From positions 1,523,922 to 1,587,921 of the forward strand of contig CP070724.1 in NCBI GenBank assembly GCA_020350825.1: a stretch of DNA of 64,000 nucleotides, read 5' to 3'. This DNA is from Thermoplasmatales archaeon (GTDB lineage Archaea; Thermoplasmatota; E2; DHVEG-1). The translations under genes were made by a program, and so were the position numbers. Below the pieces are notes generated by a model, which worked only from the letters and a program-made list of their open reading frames with translations, was not told the origin of the DNA and searched no databases. Below are positions 1-8,473 of the stretch, in pieces. The number at the start of each line of letters is the position of its first letter. Position 1 is the first letter of the stretch.

Positions 1-2
1 AT

Positions 3-161
3 ATTCCTAGAGAAACTTTAGAGTATATTACATGTTTTGATTTTCCTTGTATTATTAATTTTATAATGGGAATTCTAATAGAAATTGGACTTTCTATAAT
101 AGGATGGCTTACGAGTCATACTTGTTGGATGAATTGTAATACAATTGGTTGTGCCGTTTAG
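3..161 (+). CDS. C-terminal end of a small hydrophobic protein (partial)
   Basis: An open frame enters from the left edge and ends at a TAG at 159-161, giving about 52 residues. The visible part has a hydrophobic stretch (FIMGILIEIGLSIIGWL) followed by three scattered cysteines near the end (TCW, NCN, GCAV). It could be the last membrane segment of a membrane protein. No family is recognised. The next gene has its own TATA box, so the two are probably separate units. It is possible that the frame is open by chance. Confidence 0.35.
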   Translation: MPRETLEYITCFDFPCIINFIMGILIEIGLSIIGWLTSHTCWMNCNTIGCAV

Positions 162-233
162 ATGATGATTCTTCTGGGCTAAAAACCAAAATTTTCAATA
201 CTTTTTTATACAACTATCAAAAATCATAACCAA

Positions 234-833
234 ATGACTAAAACCAAATCAAAAACTAGAAGTAGGCTATCTCCAGCGAAAAAAGCATGGATAACTCGAA
301 AGATCATGGGTGGGAAATCAAAGTATCAAACAGCAAAAGAACTAGGGCTATCTACAACAACAGTTTACCATATAGCAAAATCTTTTCCAAGTCGTCCATA
401 TGGATCACCAGGTATCAGAGGAGGAACGTTAAAATTGTTACAGGACATAGTGTTAAACGGATGTGCCTTCTATTCTCATGGTGATTCAGGACAAAAATAC
501 CAGATGTTAAAAAAATATTTTCCCAGTGTTTGTAAGATAAAAATGTACAATAGAACCATTTTCTTTCTTGAAGATAAGAAAGATGTTGCTGCTAGGGCTT
601 TTCTTGAGAATATAAATAGGAAAATAATCAGTTATCAGGAATTAAAACAAGTAACCAAGATTTTTGATATAAATCTGACTAGAAAAGAAAAACTAGACTT
701 CCTTGGCAGATTTAGATCTAAAAAATCCTTGAAAAATCAACGTTCTAAAAATAATTCTCTCCTAAAAAATGATGATTCCTTGGCATTTTTTTACATTCGG
801 AAGTACTGCCACAATCAAACCTTGATAAAGTGA
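234..833 (+). CDS. Helix-turn-helix DNA-binding protein
   Basis: A basic 199-aa protein. Residues 10-50 form a helix-turn-helix of the resolvase/transposase-like type (SPAKKAWITRKIMGGKSKYQ, then the recognition helix in TAKELGLSTTTVYHIAKS). The rest is a lysine-rich region that I do not recognise, with some resemblance to DNA-binding regions of archaeal homing-endonuclease-like or orphan HTH proteins. A TATA-like element (TTTTTTATAC, about 203-212) sits roughly 25 bases before the ATG and no ribosome binding site is seen, so the mRNA is probably leaderless. It is convergent with the peptidase gene that follows. A role in regulation is inferred from the HTH alone. Confidence 0.7.
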   Translation: MTKTKSKTRSRLSPAKKAWITRKIMGGKSKYQTAKELGLSTTTVYHIAKSFPSRPYGSPGIRGGTLKLLQDIVLNGCAFYSHGDSGQKYQMLKKYFPSVCKIKMYNRTIFFLEDKKDVAARAFLENINRKIISYQELKQVTKIFDINLTRKEKLDFLGRFRSKKSLKNQRSKNNSLLKNDDSLAFFYIRKYCHNQTLIK

Positions 834-839
834 GGAAAT

Positions 840-1544
840 TCATGATAAACTTGTTTTAATTGCTACTTTAACAGCCTCAATCATTTTCTCCAAATCCATA
901 CCATCAGGGTCCTGAGAAGATAAAAGTGGAACATGAATAAAACCTGCTTTTGTGGGTATTCCATATTCCTCAATACAACCTAACGTTCCATAGAATACAC
1001 CATTACATACATACAAGCCAGCAAAAAAACTCTGGCGTGAAGGAATTCCGGCCTCTCTTATATTCAATACAATTTCTTTTGTACGAAGAGGTGACAGACG
1101 AATAAAAGGACCACAAGGTTCTAATCTACGGAAGGGAAAACATATACTTGCATTTCGAGGCACCTGCCTTAGATTTATACCACATTTTTCTACATTAATT
1201 TTATGTGTACTGGGGGAAAGACCCACACTTATCACAAGTAAAGGATTGTAATCAATAATGGCCTGAGTGACAACTTCAACTGATTCGTTAAAACTTACAG
1301 GTAAAACAATACCAATTATTTCAGTTCCTTCAATATTCTGTCCATCAAGTGCTTCAGCAATTAACTGAGAAGGATTAATCTCATAGTTACTAAAAGGTTC
1401 AAAACCTGTAACTAAAACAATTGGTGTATCTGGTGGAAATTCATTACTAGTTGGAAAATTTGTAAAAGAAATACTACACGCTAAAGATGATGTGACGGTA
1501 AGAAAAATTGTTCCTACGATAACAATATTTCTAATTAACCTCAT
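840..1544 (-). CDS. pcp: Pyroglutamyl-peptidase I with an N-terminal export signal
   Basis: Removes N-terminal pyroglutamate from peptides (peptidase family C15). The hallmarks are present: VTGFEPF near residue 45, the glutamate in INVEKCGINLR, the cysteine nucleophile in AGLYVCN and the histidine in FIHVP, so the catalytic triad looks intact. What is unusual is the first 25-40 residues: a hydrophobic segment (IRNIVIVGTIFLTVTSSLA) followed by Cys and a short linker, which looks like a signal peptide or an imperfect lipobox (SLAC). Family members are normally cytosolic and start just before the VTGFEPF strand. Length without the leader is about 200 aa, normal for the family. The protein is probably anchored outside the membrane and acts on peptides there. 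Function is well supported; the location is inferred. Confidence 0.88.
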   Translation of the reverse strand: MRLIRNIVIVGTIFLTVTSSLACSISFTNFPTSNEFPPDTPIVLVTGFEPFSNYEINPSQLIAEALDGQNIEGTEIIGIVLPVSFNESVEVVTQAIIDYNPLLVISVGLSPSTHKINVEKCGINLRQVPRNASICFPFRRLEPCGPFIRLSPLRTKEIVLNIREAGIPSRQSFFAGLYVCNGVFYGTLGCIEEYGIPTKAGFIHVPLLSSQDPDGMDLEKMIEAVKVAIKTSLS

Positions 1545-1588
1545 CTATGTTTTTTATATGTAGACATCATATAAAACTATTACTATTC

Positions 1589-2071
1589 TCATTGTGTGAA
1601 GGTGATTGATATCCAAACACCTACATAATGTGTAATAACTATAACTATTAGTGCGATAGCGAGATGTTCTAAAATTGATTTCCAGGGTTTTGATTTTCCT
1701 AACTTAGCAGTGTAGTAGCTAAATATACTAATAAGAGAAAAACCCCAGATCAAACTAACAATCATTGCTGTTGAAAGTGACAGAAATATAACGGGAATAA
1801 CAAAAGAAATTGAAAATATAAATTTAGACACAAGAGTAGAGATTGTTGACTCCCATATCTCCCTACTATTATGCTTACACTCTGATTCCTCGCTAATATG
1901 AATGCCTACCGAATCTGATAAAGAATCGGCTATCGCTATAGTTATTATACCACCAATAATAACGATTCTTGAATGGGTTCCCGAATGTAAACCTACAATA
2001 AGTCCGAGTGTCGTAATTATTCCTGAAGTTAGACCAAAGCTAAATCCCGTTTTTAAAGAATGTTTCATCAA
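1589..2071 (-). CDS. Small VIT1/CCC1-like membrane protein
   Basis: A 160-aa membrane protein with about five hydrophobic segments. The first (SFGLTSGIITTLGLIVGLHSG) and the following IADSLSDSVGIHISEESE resemble the start of the VIT1/CCC1 iron/manganese transporter family, where a similar glycine-rich helix and an acidic cytoplasmic stretch bind metal. The central metal-binding domain of plant VIT1 is absent, as in many short prokaryotic members. Substrate cannot be told from sequence; ferrous iron or manganese is the family norm. It stands alone, with a 230-base divergent intergenic region before the DASS transporter. Confidence 0.65.
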   Translation of the reverse strand: MMKHSLKTGFSFGLTSGIITTLGLIVGLHSGTHSRIVIIGGIITIAIADSLSDSVGIHISEESECKHNSREIWESTISTLVSKFIFSISFVIPVIFLSLSTAMIVSLIWGFSLISIFSYYTAKLGKSKPWKSILEHLAIALIVIVITHYVGVWISITFTQ

Positions 2072-2303
2072 AAAATGCTTAACGTATTTAAATTAAATAA
2101 AGCTTTGTTAATCACAAATTTGTATTTAGTAACAATTTTAATAAAAATTACGTTAATCATTATAGACAAAAAAAGAAAAAGTTTAATTTTTATATCCATC
2201 CATAAGACATAAATTAACCAAGATTATTAAACAGTTAGACCATTTATGGCACACAAATTATGAAATAAGTGATGCAATGAGAATTTGAGGTGGGTTATAA
2301 AAG

Positions 2304-3758
2304 TTGAATAAAGATAATGAAAAAAAAGAAGAAGAGTACAAATTAATAAAAGGAAAAGTCCCCACTTTTACCAAAAGAAACGTCTTTATTATCATATTTG
2401 CATTTTCAGTAGTTGCAATACTTTATTTTCTCCCTACCCCTGAAGGTTTATCTCAAAGTGGGAAAATTATGATTGGTATTTTACTAATGGGAGGTATTCT
2501 ATGGGTTACTGAACCAATCCCATTAGCTGTTACTGGACTTCTGATAATAATAGTTCAGCCCATGTTGAATGTTATGCCTGCAAAGGATGTTTTTTCATCA
2601 TTTGGTAACCAAGCAGTTTTTTTCTTAATAGGTGCTTTCATTTTAGCTGCTGCGTTAGAAAAACATGGGTTACATAGAAGAACGGCATTGAAATTACTAA
2701 GTTTTTTTGAAAAAAATCCTAAGATATTTACTCTGGGAATAATGTCTTCTTGTGCATTTTTATCTTTTATAATGCCTGCAGTTGGTGTAGCTGCCTTGTT
2801 TTTACCTATTGTGGCATCTATCTTAATCGCTATGAAAATAACCCCAAGGAAAAGTAATTTTGGAAAAATAAGCATGTTATCAATTGCATATGGATGTTCA
2901 ATTGGTAGTCTAGGTACACTTATAGGTGGTGCTAGAAATCCATTGACCATTGGTATTCTTTCTGACTTAAATCCACCAATAATTTTAACTTTTTTTGATT
3001 GGATGATATATTCCATGCCAATAGTATTTATTGCCCTGCCATTGGTTTGGCTTGTTCTACAAATCTCTTTTCCAATAGAAATAAAAGACATTACAACTGC
3101 AAAAAGAGAAATTAATAATCAAGTAAGTATGGCAGGAAAAATGGGAAAATATGAAATAATAGTTATATGTATTTTATCTCTAACTGTTTTTCTGTGGATA
3201 TTCTTTTCGGTGCCACAATATTTTGGACTTGCGGTCATTGCAATTTTGGGGAGCATCCTATTATTCTTCACAGGATGTATCACATGGAAAGATGTTGAAA
3301 AAAGAGTTCCTTGGGGAATTATATTACTATATGGTGGAGCAATAACTCTTGGAATAAGTATGCAAAAAACAGGTGCTGGTGCTTGGATAGCCCATAGCAT
3401 ATTTGATGTAATGGCCACCAATCCATATCTAGTTATATTTGGGCTAATTATTTTTACAATTTTGTTAACAAATATGATGTCAAATGTAGGAGCAGTAGCA
3501 ATACTGCTACCAATAGGACTTGCAGTTGCAACTGAAATTCCTGGAGTGAGCCCTCTGCTCGCTTCGCTAATAATAGCTCTTAGTGGAGGATTAGCATTTA
3601 TGTTTGTTATAGCTACACCAGGTAATGCCATTGCCTACTCGTCAGGATATTTTTCAAGCAGAGATTTGTTCAAAGCAGGAGTTGTTGCAAATATTATTTG
3701 CATAGGAATTATCTTTATCGTAGCAATTGTTTATTGGAAAGGGGTGTTAGGCCTATGA
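2304..3758 (+). CDS. DASS/SLC13-family anion transporter
   Basis: A 484-aa secondary transporter of the divalent anion:sodium symporter family (dicarboxylates, sulfate or phosphate). It has 11-12 hydrophobic helices. Two inverted-repeat hairpin motifs typical of the family are visible: ILWVTEPIPLAVTGLLIII near residue 70 with SFIMPAVGVAALFLPI, and the second-half copy LTNMMSNVGAVAILLPIG near residue 395. The SNT signature is altered (MSNVG in the second half), so ion and substrate preference may differ from studied members. The TTG start is chosen because GAGGTG lies 9-10 bases upstream and no ATG is close. A universal stress protein follows within about 40 bases, probably co-transcribed. Confidence 0.88.
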   Translation: MNKDNEKKEEEYKLIKGKVPTFTKRNVFIIIFAFSVVAILYFLPTPEGLSQSGKIMIGILLMGGILWVTEPIPLAVTGLLIIIVQPMLNVMPAKDVFSSFGNQAVFFLIGAFILAAALEKHGLHRRTALKLLSFFEKNPKIFTLGIMSSCAFLSFIMPAVGVAALFLPIVASILIAMKITPRKSNFGKISMLSIAYGCSIGSLGTLIGGARNPLTIGILSDLNPPIILTFFDWMIYSMPIVFIALPLVWLVLQISFPIEIKDITTAKREINNQVSMAGKMGKYEIIVICILSLTVFLWIFFSVPQYFGLAVIAILGSILLFFTGCITWKDVEKRVPWGIILLYGGAITLGISMQKTGAGAWIAHSIFDVMATNPYLVIFGLIIFTILLTNMMSNVGAVAILLPIGLAVATEIPGVSPLLASLIIALSGGLAFMFVIATPGNAIAYSSGYFSSRDLFKAGVVANIICIGIIFIVAIVYWKGVLGL

Positions 3759-3800
3759 AAGATACAAAAATTTTAGAGATAATGGAGGTTGTTTATTACT

Positions 3801-4658
3801 ATGTTTAAGAATATTTTAATCCCAATTTCTTCAGAGTTTTATCAAAAAGAAGTAGTTCAAACTGGTGCTTTTCTAGCTGAAAAATTTGACAGCGCAATAA
3901 CTTTAATATATATAATAGAAGAAAAAACTTTAAATCAAACAGATAAACGTTCAGATGTTTATAGAACAACTCATGAGAGAGCAGAAACAAAGAAGGAGAT
4001 AATTAGAAGATATGTACAATCGGCAGATAGGATTATTTTTAATGATGCAAAACTTTTTTTCAAGAATAAAAACATTGCTTTTAAAGAAGAAATAATAAAT
4101 GGGGAATTTAGCACAGTCATAAAAGGCCAGCTAAACAAAGAGAAATACGATTTGATTCTAATGGGTTTTGAGAAAGAATGTTTGTTAAATTATCGGCTTT
4201 TAAATGAAGTAAATATCCCCGTCTGGGTAGAATCTGGCTTTGAGAAAAACTCCATACTTGCGGTTTGTTCCAATCTTGCTCCCAATCAAAGAGTACCAGA
4301 TATTGGTATTAAGCTTTCTAAAATCCTAGGATGGGATTTAAATATGCTATATGTAGTTGATACACAAGATACTGTTGAAGTAGACAAAATGGGTAAGAGA
4401 TCAGAAAAAAAATCTGAAAAAATGTTGACTGACAGAGGAAAACAATTTGTTTCTGATATGCATAAAAATGGGATAGATGTGCGTTTGGTAAGAGGGAGTT
4501 TAGAGAACGAGATAGCTAAAGCAGCTGAAAATTTTGGTGCAAAACTTGTAATAATAGGAAGAGAGCAGAAGAAAAAAAAAGTGCTAGGTTTACCACTAAA
4601 AAGCATAAAAAGAAAGATGGTAGAAAAATGTAGATATTCGATATTGTTTATTAATTAG
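3801..4658 (+). CDS. Tandem universal stress protein (two UspA domains)
   Basis: About 285 aa, two Usp folds in tandem: residues 1-135 (FKNILIPISSEFYQKEVVQTGAFLAEKF) and 150-285 (ILAVCSNLAPNQRVPDIGIKLSKILGWDLNMLYVVD). The ATP-binding glycine motif near the end of domain 2 is degenerate (GREQKKKKVLGLPLKS), so nucleotide binding is uncertain. The ATG at 3801 is preferred over an in-frame TTG at 3789 because GGAGG at 3784-3788 is correctly placed only for the ATG. It directly follows the DASS transporter gene. Usp-transporter pairs are common in archaea, and it probably modulates that transporter. Confidence 0.85.
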   Translation: MFKNILIPISSEFYQKEVVQTGAFLAEKFDSAITLIYIIEEKTLNQTDKRSDVYRTTHERAETKKEIIRRYVQSADRIIFNDAKLFFKNKNIAFKEEIINGEFSTVIKGQLNKEKYDLILMGFEKECLLNYRLLNEVNIPVWVESGFEKNSILAVCSNLAPNQRVPDIGIKLSKILGWDLNMLYVVDTQDTVEVDKMGKRSEKKSEKMLTDRGKQFVSDMHKNGIDVRLVRGSLENEIAKAAENFGAKLVIIGREQKKKKVLGLPLKSIKRKMVEKCRYSILFIN

Positions 4659-4717
4659 TTTTTAAATATTTTTTATTGTCTTTAGAATAAAAAGGAGTAT
4701 GTATTATTAGTAAGAAC

Positions 4718-7081
4718 CTAGAGTCCTAGGAGGTTTCTGAGTATTGGAAATGCCCTTGGGAATCGCTCTAAAAACCTTAGGAACAATGAGTTTATTAATA
4801 CCTTGTTTCTTGGCATGGTTACTTCAAGTGTACCCCAGTTACTTTCTTCATCAAATATATCTTTAGCTTTTGCTTTGATTATGTAGGTTTTCTTTTCATC
4901 CCAGGTATGTGTAAGGATAACTTCTTCACCAGAACCAAAATAGTCTGTCCACTCAGTATTGCCGTCATCCCAGTCTATAAAGTATTTGACATTGTCCTCA
5001 TTTGGATCAGTTGACACGAAGGTATATTCATATGTCGTCCCTATGTTCCCATTAATTGTACCGTTTATATTTGGAGTATTTGGTGGATCATTTTCAATAA
5101 TGCTGACTTTCATATCTTCAAGCGTACTGAAATCTCCCCAGCCATGTTCAGCGTTATAACCTTTTACTTGATAATAGTAAGTTCCCTCAGGTTTGCCATT
5201 CACCTCGTAATAGGGATCTATGATATTATCTGAAAGGGTTGTTATTGATGCAAAATCGGCTATAGGTAAAATATCATCAACATAGAAACCTTCCTCTTGG
5301 GTATTTTGATCAGTCGTATATCTGAAACGTATGAAGACAGATTCGCCAACATAGCCATCTAAAGCATATTCCTCATAGGACCATCCACCTGATGAACCAG
5401 TGAATGTATCAAGTACTTCGTAGTATCTTCCATCTCGGCTTACTTCAACGAATGCGTAGTCCCATTCTAATTCGATATTGTACCAACACCAGAATGATAA
5501 TTTCATTCCAGATGTAACTGGTAATGGAGTAACAGTTGTCATAGATGAAACATCCTCGTTATTATGACGGGATTTGTAACTATGACTAGACGAATGAAAC
5601 CTTGATGTTGAAAGTGAGAATCCATCAAGTGCCCATGAATCTGAACCATATTCAGCATCATCAGTAATAAGAGATAGGTTAGTTAGCTCATCAAGTTGAA
5701 AATAATCCGGTTCTGCATCAGGATTTTGTTCCTCCCAAGAGATTGTATAGTTTCCATCTGGATCTGTATTCATTTCATCGATAACAGGAGTTATCACTCT
5801 TGGTACTACCGTGTTTCGGATATTTCCAGCTTCTTCAAGGATAAATAATGCACCATCAAAGTTTTCAGCACAAATCTGATCAAGATAACTCTCAGATGGA
5901 TGGTATGAGGAACATGCCTCAATGGTATATGCAAAGGTTGTTCGCCCCTGGATATAATGACCATATCCATATGCCCAATCTGTTGTATCTCCTGTGGTAC
6001 CATATAGGGTACAAGCTTGTTGGGGTGTATAGGTTCCTGATCCACTCTGTCGTGTTATTCGAGAAGCAATCTGCTGTCCAACTTGAGATATGTAAGTAGC
6101 ATCAGGGGCAGAACTAGGAGCATAACCCCACGGCCACAAGACAAGCTGACCATGAGTATGCCATGTAATAACAGCACATATGTCGTTCTGAAGAAATACA
6201 TCACGTATCGCTTGTGTTTCAAGCTCAGATTCAGGTCCAGGGCCACAATAGGTACTATAATCTGAGTTATGAGTAACAGAACCCGGACCAATTGATCCCC
6301 AAGCTCCCCAGGGATCTCCATTACTTGAGCCACCATAATTACGGTTATTATCAACACCATAAGTATCAAACTCCGGGAAATAAAACCGGTTCTTCCGCCA
6401 GTCATTTCCCTGATCATGGCAATAATAGTAACCATCAGGATTAACACAAGTAACAAGCCATAAACGCCGGTTATTTACTATATCAGTAATATCGGGATCC
6501 AACCCATATTTTGATGTGAGTTCATCTGCGATATGTAGGCAAATCTCAACAGTTGGCCATTCACGAGCATGATGTAGTCCCATAAAAAAGACGCCTGGTT
6601 CTCCTTCATCAACACCGGGATTATCAGTGATTTCTAAACACCAAATATCGCGCCCTTCAAAAGTTGTCCCTATACTATAAAGACTAGTGATACTAGGATA
6701 AGTACTTGCAATATTACTTAAAATATACTCAATCTCAGTAAGTGTATGATACTGGCCAGCAACACTTTGGCTATAAGCATCTACATCCCAAATAAGAATA
6801 GAATAATTAATTTTTAAGTTTGCAAGTTCATTGAGTCTGATCCGAGGAATAATAATATCAATCCATTCACCTGGTCTGCCTCCAACTGCTTCTACACCTC
6901 GTGGAATTAAAAAAGTTTCTTCTGTTGTATCGATTCTCACTAAAACATTAGTGAAAAATGGGTGGTAACTTAATTTATCTATAATCATTGATTCAGATGG
7001 TTGTTTCTTGCTTCCAATTACTGTTATAGAAATAGATATTAACAACGCAAAAATCAAAATGCAAATTAGTTTGGTTTTCAT
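4718..7081 (-). CDS. Secreted M14 zinc carboxypeptidase, multidomain, with LLGL-type C-terminal tail
   Basis: A large exported metallocarboxypeptidase. After a signal peptide (KLICILIFALLISISITVIG) comes an M14 domain at about residues 105-415. The zinc ligands are seen in HHAREWPTVE and WHTHGQ, the substrate-binding Asn-Arg in GVDNNRNYG and the catalytic Glu in AYTIEAC, so it should be active. A beta-sandwich of the immune-inhibitor/MAM type follows (about 470-610), then a fibronectin-like stretch and a PKD-like domain (YEYTFVSTDPNEDNVKYFIDWDDG). The protein ends in LFLRFLE..P..FPILR.LLGL, shared with the protein at 8474-10390. The ATG at 7081 is preferred over one at 7090 because GTGAT is properly spaced only from it. 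It probably scavenges amino acids from proteins outside the cell. Confidence 0.92.
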   Translation of the reverse strand: MKTKLICILIFALLISISITVIGSKKQPSESMIIDKLSYHPFFTNVLVRIDTTEETFLIPRGVEAVGGRPGEWIDIIIPRIRLNELANLKINYSILIWDVDAYSQSVAGQYHTLTEIEYILSNIASTYPSITSLYSIGTTFEGRDIWCLEITDNPGVDEGEPGVFFMGLHHAREWPTVEICLHIADELTSKYGLDPDITDIVNNRRLWLVTCVNPDGYYYCHDQGNDWRKNRFYFPEFDTYGVDNNRNYGGSSNGDPWGAWGSIGPGSVTHNSDYSTYCGPGPESELETQAIRDVFLQNDICAVITWHTHGQLVLWPWGYAPSSAPDATYISQVGQQIASRITRQSGSGTYTPQQACTLYGTTGDTTDWAYGYGHYIQGRTTFAYTIEACSSYHPSESYLDQICAENFDGALFILEEAGNIRNTVVPRVITPVIDEMNTDPDGNYTISWEEQNPDAEPDYFQLDELTNLSLITDDAEYGSDSWALDGFSLSTSRFHSSSHSYKSRHNNEDVSSMTTVTPLPVTSGMKLSFWCWYNIELEWDYAFVEVSRDGRYYEVLDTFTGSSGGWSYEEYALDGYVGESVFIRFRYTTDQNTQEEGFYVDDILPIADFASITTLSDNIIDPYYEVNGKPEGTYYYQVKGYNAEHGWGDFSTLEDMKVSIIENDPPNTPNINGTINGNIGTTYEYTFVSTDPNEDNVKYFIDWDDGNTEWTDYFGSGEEVILTHTWDEKKTYIIKAKAKDIFDEESNWGTLEVTMPRNKVLINSLFLRFLERFPRAFPILRNLLGL

Positions 7082-7367
7082 AGCTATCATATCACAACAA
7101 TTCTATTATACTAAATGTTGTATATATATATACTTTATTGTAATAAAAATCTTCCCTAATTTAGGAATGCCCTCCGATTTGACACCTTGAATCCTCTAGA
7201 ATAACAAATTACTCAACAGTTTTACAGTCTGAAAGGGGTGCTGCCAAGTCATTATTCTACAAATTATTAATAAGAAAAATATATTTACTGTTTTGTATCT
7301 ACAATAAATAAAATTGATAATAAACGAATATTTAATCTAAAGGGATTATCAATGGTATAATATTTTT

Positions 7368-8228
7368 TTATAAACGATTTGTGGATATTAGCTCTCCACG
7401 GATATTACCATTTGGCATATTAAATTCAATCTTAACAAGGTTCCCAACAGAAGGTGCATAATAATATTCAAAGAAATCCCCAATTATCGGGCGAATTCTA
7501 TATGCACTAAATATTCCTGCTGCGACAGCTATATCTTGCTTACCCTCACATTCAAATATTACCAAGGGGTAGTTACTATTGAAGTTAATTGGAATTTTAA
7601 TAAGTCCAAAAATACCACCAATAGTTAAGTCCATATTCGCATTCAAATTTAATATAAACCAACTCTGAGTTGGCTCTACCAACGGAAAATCAAATATAGG
7701 AATATCTTTATTAAAATCAGTTTCAAATGTTAATTTAAATGGAATTGGTAGAGGTATAGGGATAGGATAAATCTTAGCCACGCTTATTCCCTTTATTTCA
7801 GCAGAAATATCTACAATTTCCAAATCAGATTTGGTGAAAGTAATAGTCCCTGTAATACGAGTTAATGCAGATTTAAATGTTCCATTAATCCCTAATGTCA
7901 TAGAGGATAAAGGGAGACGGATTTCATATTCAGCAGTAGGTTTACCTCTAAAATCTACCTTATAATTACTTCCGCTAGTGTCTGTGACAGCCCATTTAAA
8001 GTCATCTATATTTCCATCCATAAATATCTTTTGACCGCCAACATTGTAATCAATGTTAATTTCATCTAATCTATATGTCCAGCTATCATCTTTATTCCAA
8101 CTAGGAACGTCATCGTTAATCATAATAGTTTCGTTCGATATCTGTTTAATCTCAATTGGTTCAGCTACAGATGAAATACTTAACATCAGTATCATACAAG
8201 TCATAATTCCCAGGATTTTAATTTTCAT
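7368..8228 (-). CDS. Secreted protein of unknown function
   Basis: About 286 aa starting at MKIKILGIMTCMILMLSISSVAEP, a clear signal peptide. AGGTG seven bases before this ATG decides the start over an upstream in-frame codon. The mature part is beta-rich, with alternating polar and hydrophobic strands and the phrase PSWNKDDSWTYRLDEINIDY, which is seen in archaeal exported proteins of unknown role. There are no catalytic motifs, no transmembrane segment apart from the signal, and no LLGL tail. It lies between two other large exported proteins. Function unknown. Confidence 0.7.
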   Translation of the reverse strand: MKIKILGIMTCMILMLSISSVAEPIEIKQISNETIMINDDVPSWNKDDSWTYRLDEINIDYNVGGQKIFMDGNIDDFKWAVTDTSGSNYKVDFRGKPTAEYEIRLPLSSMTLGINGTFKSALTRITGTITFTKSDLEIVDISAEIKGISVAKIYPIPIPLPIPFKLTFETDFNKDIPIFDFPLVEPTQSWFILNLNANMDLTIGGIFGLIKIPINFNSNYPLVIFECEGKQDIAVAAGIFSAYRIRPIIGDFFEYYYAPSVGNLVKIEFNMPNGNIRGELISTNRL

Positions 8229-8473
8229 AATCTTACACCTTGTATTGTTAATTATAGATATGTCTATATAAATATATGGAACGAATGATATCAATTATAA
8301 CTATTGTAATTGAGCTTATATTTCTTAAGAGAAGAATAGGGCTATAATAAATGTTGTAGAAGTGAAACCAGAATTTGGGATTGAAAATTGTTTCAGAAAG
8401 TATATTTAAAAGGAAATGTTTAAATAAAATTATTGTATTGTAATTTATAGATTTAAATTTCGGGAGGAAAAAA

